This document shows, piece after piece, positions 11,482 through 21,000 of a stretch of DNA of 64,000 nucleotides; the stretch's first letter is position 1, and every line of letters starts with the position of its first letter. Source of the DNA: Scolanthus callimorphus. Lineage: Eukaryota > Cnidaria > Anthozoa > Actiniaria > Edwardsiidae. Under the pieces are notes generated by a model. The model was not told where the DNA came from and made no database searches. It saw only the letters and a program-made list of their open reading frames with translations. A program made the position numbers and the translations under genes. The stretch is from assembly GCA_033964015.1 (NCBI GenBank), contig CM066924.1:23618280-23682279 (forward strand), written 5' to 3'.

Positions 11482-11850
11482 ATTTTCCTCATTCTCTTTC
11501 AATTTTTCGAGTTAGAAATTCAGACGCCTAGAATTGCCAGAAAACGGCATAATGTTTAAGAAAAAGTGTGGGAGATTTTCCCAGTGATTTTGCAGTAAGA
11601 AATTCGAATTTACTAGGGGAATTTTCGGATTTTTGGTGTGTTTCGTGAAATCAAAATATATCGGGTAGATTTTTTCAAAAGGGTAGAGGTTTTCTCAGCA
11701 TTCCGGATTTTAGAAAATTTCTGAAAAATGTTGGGGATATTTCGGGTTTTGAAAGAAGAAAAACTTTTAAAATCGAGAAGTAGGGCAATTTTCAGAGATA
11801 AAAGATAAAAAAAAGCAGAAAAGCGGAATTGCCGATTTTTGCCACGGATT
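11482..11850. mobile_element. Tandem solo beta arm, 369 bp
   Basis: Near-identical direct repeat of 11,113-11,481. The only differences I noticed are in the A-rich run near 11,430 and 11,800. It ends in TTTTTGCCACGGATT, directly abutting the duplicated death-fold exon at 11,852. The near-identity indicates a very recent duplication or an assembly artefact. Confidence 0.8.
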
Positions 11851-11851
11851 T

Positions 11852-12043
11852 AAAACACGTCGGAGGTTTTAGATCAACCAAAGCTTTAAGGATTTTAAAG
11901 GCTGTTTGGGCTGATGATGATGTGTCGCCTTGCTGAGATTTTCTCAGTTTTTCCACATCTTCCTTCGTGAGCTTGTATATCAACTGATGGAGGAACTGTA
12001 CTCCCTCAATATTAATTCTTGAAGTGAATGCATCAGTACTCAT
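11852..12043 (-). pseudogene. Truncated duplicate of the death-fold-like gene exon 1
   Basis: Encodes MSTDAFTSRINIEGVQ...LKALVDLKPPTCF, close to residues 1-63 of the gene at 4936. It has small in-frame changes (KLRKSQQGDTSSSAQTAFK) and no stop within the homologous part. At 11,852 it runs straight into the beta arm of the foldback element, so the rest of the domain and the splice donor are gone and the frame ends inside the repeat. Probably non-functional, although the open frame means the break may be recent. Confidence 0.7.
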
Positions 12044-12562
12044 GTTTACGAATAAATATTCGATCATGAGTTTACTAGCCTAAATGATTTCAAAAAAACA
12101 AACCTAAGCTTGAAATCTTCGAGAAGACGCGAGTACAATGCGATTAGTTTGAAAATGAAAGCAGCAAACTCAGGTTACTTCTTTTATACCGAAGGCGGGG
12201 TTTCCCCGGACAATAATTCCCGGAAAAATGAAAATCACGTGAGCGTCTCGAAAATGATGAAATGCCCGGGGGGGCTTAATTTCCATTTACCACAAATTTT
12301 CGGTAATATCGGTTGGAAATCAAATGGAAAGCGTCTTTTCGGGGAAATTACCGGGAATGATTTCAAATGGAAAGCGATTTCCCAAAAGTTTCGAAAAACC
12401 CGGGTTCTGGGGTAAGCTCCAAAGGTTGTCCCAAACTTCCGAAATTTCTACCCGGGTTTGGCGCTTTCCATTTGACTTCTAACATGATATAGCTTCGATA
12501 TAACCCGTGCTCTGATTGGTCCAAATCTATGCTTTATTTCACCGATAAAGTAATGGTTGTCC
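11852..12562. repeat. Right copy of the segmental duplication
   Basis: Homologous to 4748-5245. It differs by an insertion at about 12,228-12,483 rich in AAATGGAAAGCG-type repeats in both orientations (GGAAATCAAATGGAAAGCG, CGCTTTCCATTTGAC). Both copies end in TCTGATTGGTCCAAATCT ... CACCGATAAAGTAATGG. Confidence 0.75.
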
Positions 12563-12572
12563 CCAAGAATTA

Positions 12573-12813
12573 AGGCCGGCACAGACCATAGGGGACACCC
12601 TGGGACTTGTCCCCTAGTCTGTGCCGGCCTATACACACTAGAAAGAATGCGCAATTTGTCCCAGGGTGTACTTTGTATTTGTACTGGGACAAATACTTAG
12701 TCCCCGCGGCTGAAATGTCAACGCAAAAACAGGAGTACACACTAGGGGACTTGTCCCTGAAGCAGGTTCGTGGCACAAGCCCCTGAGACTTGTCCGCTAG
12801 TCTGTGCCGGCCT
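12573..12813. repeat. Palindromic element built on AGGCCGGCACAGAC
   Basis: A near-perfect hairpin occupies 12,573-12,630 (AGGCCGGCACAGAC ... GTCTGTGCCGGCCT). The same motif recurs at 12,795-12,813, giving a larger inverted unit with GGGACTTGTCCC pieces between. No coding potential. Confidence 0.65.
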
Positions 12814-13787
12814 TTAGAGCACAACTTTTTACTGACTTTATCGGCAAATAGAGCACTTGTGATGTTGGCGGATCTCGAGCATCTGATATTTTGAAAAAAA
12901 TAAATACAGTGAACCCCGCCCCGATTTTACTATATGCCACGGGGGCAGGAAAAGTGTATCGTAAAATCGGAGCGCACACCATCCATGTCGGGATCGCAGC
13001 AACGCTTTTTAAAATAAAACGCTTTTCCACCCGCTGCTTTTCAACGGATCACGAGGACTTCCATTATTAACCGGGGCTGCTCATCAGACAAGACATTTAA
13101 CCCTTGAAATGATACCAATCTGTGCGTGGTCAACCAGTCGTTTAACCCCTAGAAGATACCATTTTAAAACTCACACAAATTTTGTTTTCCAAAAGCGCCT
13201 TCATTGCTATGTATTTACATACTGATCTCTAGCGCGCGCCATAGGCAACCCTAGAAGATAGACCAGTCTAAAAATAATTAGGGTTGTTTCATTTATACCC
13301 TAAAAGATACCTCAAACTTGAATGTTACCCCCTAAAAGATACGACGAACATCCCCCCCCCTCCAGTGTCTCTCCCTCACTCTTCACCACAGGTAGACCAC
13401 CTCACAGGTCAATGCCAACGCAGCGATTGAAAGTATTTCTATAGGCGGATTTATTGTGACGTCAGTGTTTACATATGTCAAGCATCCGTGAAAAACAGCA
13501 AGCGTAACGGAGCTACAAAAAGAATTGTTCTGAATTTCAATAGCGAACTGGTGAATGAAGCGTAATTAGAAAGTTTTACGTTCGTCATTCAAATTATGAG
13601 CGCGTGGCGATAAGTTCAATTTGCCGAAAACATGAGGGGTAATGAGCTTCTTGCCACCCAAGAAATTCAAGGCTATTGAAAATGCCTCTTTGCTCTTGAA
13701 AAATGCAACAAAGATGTTCGCGCGATGAAATACTTACTATTCCTAAGAACTTATTGACGTTTAAGCTGTGTGGCAAACGGTTCATTA
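12814..13787. other. Intergenic DNA with degenerate repeats
   Basis: At 12,815-12,850 the sequence TAGAGCACAACTTTTTACTG matches one arm of the foldback at 30,333-30,560. Between 13,080 and 13,345 the motif ACCCCTAGAAGATACC recurs four times in variants. A perfect cAMP-response-element core, TGACGTCA, lies at 13,457-13,464. No exon was recognised. Confidence 0.4.
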
Positions 13788-14538
13788 GGGACCGTTCATT
13801 TTTTATCAGGGAGGTGGGGGGGGGGGGGGGGTGGGGTGGAAATGAGGGGGACCCTGTATTTTTTTTGGTTGGGGTGGCCCCCCTTTCATGTCCGTATTGT
13901 TTTAGGTGGCCCCTCAAAATCCAATGTATTTTTTCTGGTGCCCCCCCCCCCCCCCCCCCCGCCCTATAAATGCTTGCCCTGAAAGATAGACTCTTGCCTA
14001 AGTGATGCAGCATTCTTAACGTTTTTCTTACTTCTGTCAAAGCTAAGGAACAGATCAACCGACACCCACCTCAGATCCCCTATTTGACCTAGTAGAAGAC
14101 ATTTTACATAAAGAGGGGGTCACATAATTCTTTCATTACGCGCGAAACGCGTAAACGTTGAACTCACGCTTGCCTAAGGGGGGTTCTTTCGAACATAGAG
14201 ACGTCTGCCCGGCAGGCCTATCAATGCAGGGCATTTTGAGGGGGCTTATGTTAGTCGGCAAAAAACTAAAAGAGCATATATATATTAGATGTAAAATTCT
14301 TCATGCGCACGAAGCGCGCCGAAATTTGTATTAAGTACTGAGTGAAATCAGAAACATATAAGCGAGTTGAAACATGTAACAAACATATTGCATGCTGTAA
14401 AAAATACAAACTTTTCATTTCCTCCCTGTTATGTGCTTTTTTTTGGGTGACCCCCCTTTAGGGGCGTATGTTTTTGGGTGACCCCCCCCCTCCTCATTTA
14501 CACCAGCCCCCTCTCCCTGATAAAAAATGAACGGTCCC
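13788..14538. mobile_element. 751-bp MITE with GGGACCGTTC termini and TTA target duplication
   Basis: Termini GGGACCGTTCATTTTTTATC and its inverse GATAAAAAATGAACGGTCCC are flanked on both sides by TTA (13,785-13,787 and 14,539-14,541). The inner arms carry long G and C runs. A 3-bp TTA duplication fits PIF/Harbinger-type transposition, but no transposase is present, so family assignment is inferred from the duplication length only. Confidence 0.75.
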
Positions 14539-14970
14539 TTAGCCCACATATTTTCACCAAAATGAACATTTAACTACGTCCTTACAACTGAATGTTAAAC
14601 TTTCAACTTTTCAGAGTAGGTTTCATTTGCTGTCCGCTATTCATATTCAGTGCTGATTATTTTCGAGCTCCTTTAAACATTCTGAATCTAGACCCTGCTT
14701 ATGCAAATGAGCCCAAACTGTAAACACGCAATCCCCCTATAGAGATTTGTACGGCCATTGTGAAGGGTTCTTTTGTCATTTATGCTTAGATAATTATGTT
14801 TTTAAAACTCTTAGCATAACATATTTGAGTTCCGATGCCTGAAAGACAGACAGCAAACTACTCCTCTACTAGCGATCGAGGTGATATTGGGGGTGATATT
14901 GGGGTGATATTGTGTTATTGTAATTGCATAGCTTGATATGCCGCGAGGGCATCAATAGTTCACTGATTCG
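14539..14970 (+). promoter_or_regulatory. Possible promoter/5' region of the SLCO gene
   Basis: Lies directly upstream of the proposed first coding exon. It contains an octamer-type ATGCAAAT at 14,701-14,708 and a tandem GGTGATATTGGG motif (three copies, about 14,880-14,911). No clear TATA box near a defined start was found. Regulatory function is a guess from position. Confidence 0.25.
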
Positions 14971-14991
14971 ATGCTGACAAGGAAAACATAA
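14971..14991 (+). promoter_or_regulatory. Candidate 6-codon upstream ORF before the SLCO start
   Basis: ATG CTG ACA AGG AAA ACA TAA ends two bases before the proposed SLCO start codon at 14,994 (AACAATGG context). If this segment is transcribed as 5' UTR, the uORF could tune translation through termination-reinitiation. It depends on the first exon being right. Confidence 0.3.
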
Positions 14992-14993
14992 CA

Positions 14994-15073
14994 ATGGGGA
15001 AACACGGCGAGCAGACAGCAAAAGATTTGCTTAAACACGACTCCGGTGAGCCAGCAAAAGAGTTACTTGCAAG
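14994..15073 (+). CDS. SLCO exon 1 (N-terminus, tentative)
   Basis: ATG at 14,994 in AACAATGG context encodes a polar N-tail (MGKHGEQTAKDLLKHDSG...) and ends GCA AG|GTATTA. It leaves two bases, which exactly suits the acceptor at 16,572. An earlier donor, TCCG|GTGAGC at 15,045, leaves one base and would fit an alternative acceptor at about 16,582. Chosen because of phase and intron position. There is no family similarity to confirm it. Confidence 0.45.
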
Positions 15074-18000
15074 GTATTACAGGGTTTACAAGCTTCATGA
15101 GTTTGCTTTTAAAAAAATGTGTCTTTCGAGACTTGTTGGACCATATTGAAGAACTTAGTCTTATAAAGATCCCAAACTCAGCATAACGCCTAGTCATAAC
15201 GGCATTAGTGTCTAGTAAAGAACGGCCTTAATTTCCCTCTGAAGCAATCTATTTGATCTTATGGCGTTGTAACTTAGAGTTGTTATTTCTCTCATAACTA
15301 AGGGTTCTATTTATCGAAGTAAAATGTCCATCGATTATATACGTTTCTTCTGATTGATAAGTGATTACCTGTTTTCTCGGCGTTCCACAATGCATTTCAA
15401 AGACGCGGGAATTATTTGTGGAAAGTTGAATGCTGTAATTGCATTACCAGCAATTAGTGAACCATCAAATGCCACCAACCAGCTGTTGCACCTATGTATT
15501 ATTGTTATATGTATTTATATATCTTATATACACTCGCATGAAATGTTATAGCGCGTTATATTCACCAGGAATGCAAGCGATATATCCCTAGATCATTCTT
15601 AGTTAATGCATATCAAATGACACGAAATTATACTAAATCATTTAAAATGTTATTCCGTTGACGAGAAATTGCGACCTTGCATCTTTAACTAGACGCTGTT
15701 TACAATTCACAACAATAGTGCATATCTTAGGCCTTTGTCTCCGTTTGACTTTATTTAACAAGAGCTCGGCTTGTGTGTTTTACAGCTTTCTTTGCTATAA
15801 TTTCTGATTTTTTTTCGGCAGCCAATGATTCTAAAATTGCAAACCATCCTTGCAAACGACTGTGAGGCCAAATGTCTAGTAAATACGGATTCCGCACAGC
15901 CACCTTAAGTTTCTCCTCCCTTACTGTCGTTATCTCTGAAATATCTGAGGTTTGTAACAGTGTTTGTTTGCGAAAAGTTGTACATTTTTTTACTCCAGTT
16001 GACCCCAATCACCAGCAATCGAAAGGGGAATCGCATTTGTCACACACTCAACAGACGCCGTAACGAAAGGTGAAGACCAAAGAAGGAAATGATGATGTCA
16101 GATACCGGTCGGACAAGCACGCGTCCTGGTCATCGTTCAGTGTTCATTAGTTTACACCGTTAACACGCTAAAAAAGAGAAAGGCTCCGTCGTTTCGTCGT
16201 GCGGCTACTGAGCATCAGAGGAGCGTTTCCATAAACGAGTGAAGCATGGAGACTCTGGTACCCCGAGGGTCGTATAGAGTTGCCAAAACCTAAAACTGAA
16301 ACGTTAATGAACAAAAATGCGTACGAGATGGACAGCAGCAAAAAATAAAAATATAATATAATTGATAATAAATTCGGCCGCGCCCATAGGGTTTTCCAGT
16401 TTCCCTTTTTTGCACCAAAGACGCCCCCCTCCCTTTCTCTGGAGATGTTCCAATACATTTACTTTATTTACTGGCGGAAAATATAAAATTTTCGTCCCAT
16501 GTTTTCACTATCCCCTCCCCCTTTCTTAAATTCCTGGATCCGCCCGTGACTTTCGCATTTCTTGTGTACCAGTGACAACAAAGCGTGCTCCTGGGGATGG
16601 CGTGGCTTCAAGCCCTTCTGGCTTCAATTTCTCAACTCACCCAGGTGGTTCCTCTTCTTTCTCTGTTGTTTCAGCTTTCTGCAAGGTATGACTTCGACGT
16701 GTGTTTTCTATCAAGAGAAAGCTCATTGTACCCTCCGTGAGATTTACCAGTCCAACTGCATTCTAATCGCATACATATGTTGCTTACTTTTCATGCAAAT
16801 ATCTACATATTTTATAGGCCTACTCTCGGACCTTATCTCGCCGCAAGTTTATGCTAGATATGGCGAGATAAGGCGAGGGGGAAATGATCCAATAGACCTT
16901 TTTCCAAAATGGCCGCCGCAAATTCACATGTCTTAAAATTAAACTGACTGAAAATCAAATACTGGCACTAGAAAGAGTATCCTCACATTAGAAATCCTTT
17001 AAATTTTCGTTATGCCAAATGCCACGTCGGCTGAGAAAGCAGAGTCTGAAAATTGAAAATTTTACAGAGATTTGTATGACTGGGGGTATGACGCATACCC
17101 CCAGTCATACAAACGTCTGTAAATTTTCAGATTTTCAACGTTCGTTTTCTCAGAAGATATTGGACATAATGCAGGGAAATTTTGTAGTTTTACTAAAATG
17201 ATGATGTGTGTTCTAGTGCTGGTGTTCATTTTTAACAAAAATCGATTTGAATTTTCGGCGGCCATTTTGGAAAAAGGTCTGTTGAAGGGCGAGATAACGG
17301 GACAATGGTCCAATTGAAAAGCGAGATAAGGGAAAATTGTGCCAATTAGGAGCTGCGAGATAAGGCGAGATAAGGTCCCAAAGTAGGCCTTTTTATCCGT
17401 TCATATATATCCATGCAAATATCTACATATTTTATCCATTTATTATAGGATACTCACCATGTCCGTCTCATATCTTTTTCCTCAATCCATGTCCTCAGGA
17501 ATGGGTGTGAATACATTAGTCGCTGTGTCCCTCCCGACCCTGGAGAAACGCTTCCACTTGACAAGTCAAATGTCCGGATTCATCATGTCAGCCAATGACA
17601 TCACAGCGCTCGTTTTGGTCGTGTTTGTCAGTTTCTTTGGTAGTTACGGACACAAGACCAAATGGTTGGGCTCGGGAGCGCTTGTGACGGGATTCTCTTG
17701 TCTCCTGTTTGCGCTGCCCCAGTTTATCGTGGAGCGATATGATCCCACAGGAGGTCAGTGAAAGGCAGGCGCATGTCCTGTACCCCCTGAAACTTGTTTA
17801 ACTTGACACATTCTCGGGGGGTGGGGGGTGGGGGGCTCTTGTGGATGCCACGGATGCATGCGTGAGATTTGAAACAGTCAAGAGAAAGAAGTTTCTGCGC
17901 ATGACTCAACGTTCAAAATCGGCTGATTGGCTAAAACGGCGCGCATGCGTACATTAAACCAGCTCTCACAATATATAACACTGACATTCATTTGCTGGTC

Positions 18001-21000
18001 GTTTCTCCTACACCGGTTTCTTGTACGCTCTACAAGTAATTGTGAGGAATAAAAAGGTCATTTTCTTATACGCGTGCGTCAGTTGCTGTCACCAGAACTT
18101 TCCCATTCTCGTACCCAGAGCTCCCCAGCTCGTCTGCTCGCAGGGGAGGTTCTGGGGACATCCATTTGAGGGCCTTCGCTGATTGACCAATTTTGAGCAT
18201 TGGGGCATGCGCAGAAAGGTGTTTTTATTTCAGCGGCTCTGTATTAAATCTCGCGCATGCGTCAGTGGCTGTCACCACAGCCTCCCCCGCGAGGTGACGA
18301 GCTAGGGAGCTCTGGGTAAGAGAGCTTTCCTCGCTCAGACGTCGTCTCTCGCAAAGTGAACGAGATCGAAGGGACGGCTGAAATTCGGGTTACATCTTAA
18401 CTTATCCTTGCTATTTTCACTGATCTTATCAGTGCGAATATAAGTACTCCAATCATTAGCATCAGTGAGGCTGCGTCTCCCGCGGTCTGCTCACACCCAG
18501 ACTAGCGGGGTTCTTTTCTTTACCCTCCCCCTTTCGTTTTTCAATCCTCGCCCTCTCCCCTCTCCTTTCGTTTTTCAATCCTCGCCCTCTCTCCTCCCCC
18601 TTTCGTTTATCAATCCTCGCCCTTTCCCCTCCTTTCGTTTTTCAATCCTCGCCCTCTCCCCTCTCCTTTCGTTTTTCAATCCTCACCCTCTCTCCTCCCC
18701 TTTCGTTTTTCAATCCTCGCCCTCTCCCCTCCTTTCGTTTTTCAATCCTCGCCCTCTCCCCTCCTCCTTTCGTTTTTCAATCCTCGCCCTCTCCCCTCCC
18801 CCTTTCGTTTTTCAATCCTCGCCCTCGCCCCTCCTTCTTTCGTTTTTCAATCCTCGCCCTCTCCCCTCCCCCTTTCGTTTTTCAATCCTCGCCCTCTCCC
18901 CTCCTCCTTTCGTTTTCAATCCTCGCCCTCTCCCCTCCCCCTTTCGTTTTTCAATCCTCGCCCTCTCCCCTCCTCCTTTCGTTTTTCAATCCTCGCCCTT
19001 TCCCCTCCCCCTTTCGTTTTTCAATCCTCGCCCTCGCCCTCTCCCCTTTCGTTTTTCAATCCTCGCCCTCTCCCCTCCCCTTTCGTAAAGAAAAGAGGGT
19101 TTGAAAAACGAAAGGGGGAGGGTAAAGAAAAGAAGGGCGAGGATTGAAAAACGAAAGGGGGAGGAGAGAGTTTTTCAATCCTCGCCCTCTCCCCTCTCCT
19201 TTCGTTTTTCAATCCTCGCCCTCTCCCCTCCTCCTTTCGTTTTTCAATCCTCGCCCTCTCCCCTTTCGTTTTTCAATCCTCGCCCTCTCCCCTCCCCCTT
19301 TCGCTTTTCAATCCTCGTCTTTCGGGCTCGCCATAACATATTACATTGAAAGTGTGTGTTACTATTTTAGAAAGCTACGGACGCAGTCCATACTGCGTGG
19401 TCAACAGCACAATCCCCGAAGACCCTCAGTGCAAAGTCACGACCGGCTCATTCAACATCTACTACTTCATCCTAATCATGTCGCAACTGCTCTCCGGGGC
19501 TGCGACCACGCCCTTGCACACTCTCGGCCCCGCGTGGCTTGACGAGAACGTGGCCCCTCAGAGCGTGGCCGTCTACCTCGCTACGTTTACATGTCCGTGT
19601 TCCTGGGCCCTGGACTTGGATCCATGATCGGCGGGCAGCTTTTGATGGTTTATGTTGACGTTAAAGTGGTGAGTCTATCGAGGACTGCGCAATGAACTAT
19701 CCAGGTTTACGGCCCTCCGTAACGTTTGATTGGAAAGGCCATCTAATTTAGTTGGTTTCATTTGTTCCGTTTAAAGTGCCTGTGTCAGCCACTCCTTTGT
19801 TATTGTCTTCGTTCAATATTAGAAGACGAATTAGTATATATAATAGGACTCCATGCTGTCCAATTAAGAAAAAAATGGATGATTCAGAGGAACTCCAAAA
19901 TTGGACGAGGCCGCAGGCCGCGTCCAATTTGGAGTTCCGAGGAATCATCCATTTTTTTCTTAATTGGACAAGCATGGAGTCCCGTTATTTATTAATTATA
20001 TAACATCCATGTTCAAACCCAAAATGTCCAATTTCAGCGCGAACTGTCCAATTAGAGCGCGCGCGATCCAATTAAAAAATAATTGGATTCAAGAAAAATC
20101 GATGTAAATCAAATCTGAAACCAAATCAAAACTGAAACTCTGTTTTTAGATGTCTATTAAGAAATTCTAGACGTAATTATATAGCCAGCTCGAAATCCCA
20201 TTGTGCCGGCAGATCGATTTTTCTTGAATCGTCCAATTATTTTTTAATTGGATCGCGCGCGCTCTAATTGGACAGTTCGCGCTGAAATTGGACAGTTTGG
20301 GTTTGAACATGGATGTTATATAATTAATAAATAACAGGACTCCATGCTTGTCCAATTAAGAAAAAAATGGGTGATTCCTCGGAACTCCAAATTGGACTCG
20401 GCCTGCGGCCTGCGGCCTCGTCCAATTTTGGAGTTCCTCTGAATCATCCATTTTTTTCTTAATTGGACAGCATGGAGTCCTATTATATATAAAAATTTCT
20501 TAATAGACATCTAAAAACAGAGTTTCAGTTTTGATTTGGTTTCAGATTTGATTTACCAAATTCAATCGAGAACATTACATAGCTCGATTGAATTTAGGCC
20601 GTTTGTTAGGCCATTTGTTTAGAAAAGATACCAAAAGATGCTGTGTGTTGGGGCATTTCACTAGGATGGCAATAACTGAAATCTAAGTATTCCAAAGAGT
20701 TTCAATTGATTGACGGAAGCCAGAAAGCAGTTTGACGGTTGGAAATCGATCTCGAGAGTTAGCAGAATACTCAAAACAGCTGTAAGCAAACAAAGTTCGA
20801 GTAGACAGGCCAGGAATGCTTCAACTAACAATAAAGAGCCTTAGAAGCATCTACGAGTGCGACTACCAAACCCTTACCTTAGATTCCTTGCATGGTCGAC
20901 CCCCTACGACAATTCCTGGCCACACAGATGCTACAATAACCATATTTTAAAATCAGTTTATTTCCTTTGTAGCCGCCAAACACGATGCTGACCCCAGAAC

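Noticed and set aside
13703..14058. Gly- and Pro-rich frames across the G and C homopolymers
   Set aside because: They lie inside the MITE at 13,788-14,538 and come from homopolymer runs.
17449..17498. Acceptor ATTATAG at 17,448 for SLCO exon 3 and the in-frame MSVSYLFPQSMSS extension
   Set aside because: Its phase does not match exon 2, while the acceptor at 17,498 restores the family-conserved FLQG junction. The upstream sequence is the polypyrimidine tract.
18465..19088. 207-codon frame of repeated FSILALSPPPFVFQSS
   Set aside because: It is the translation of the pyrimidine-rich minisatellite in SLCO intron 3. All frames stay open because of the repeat.
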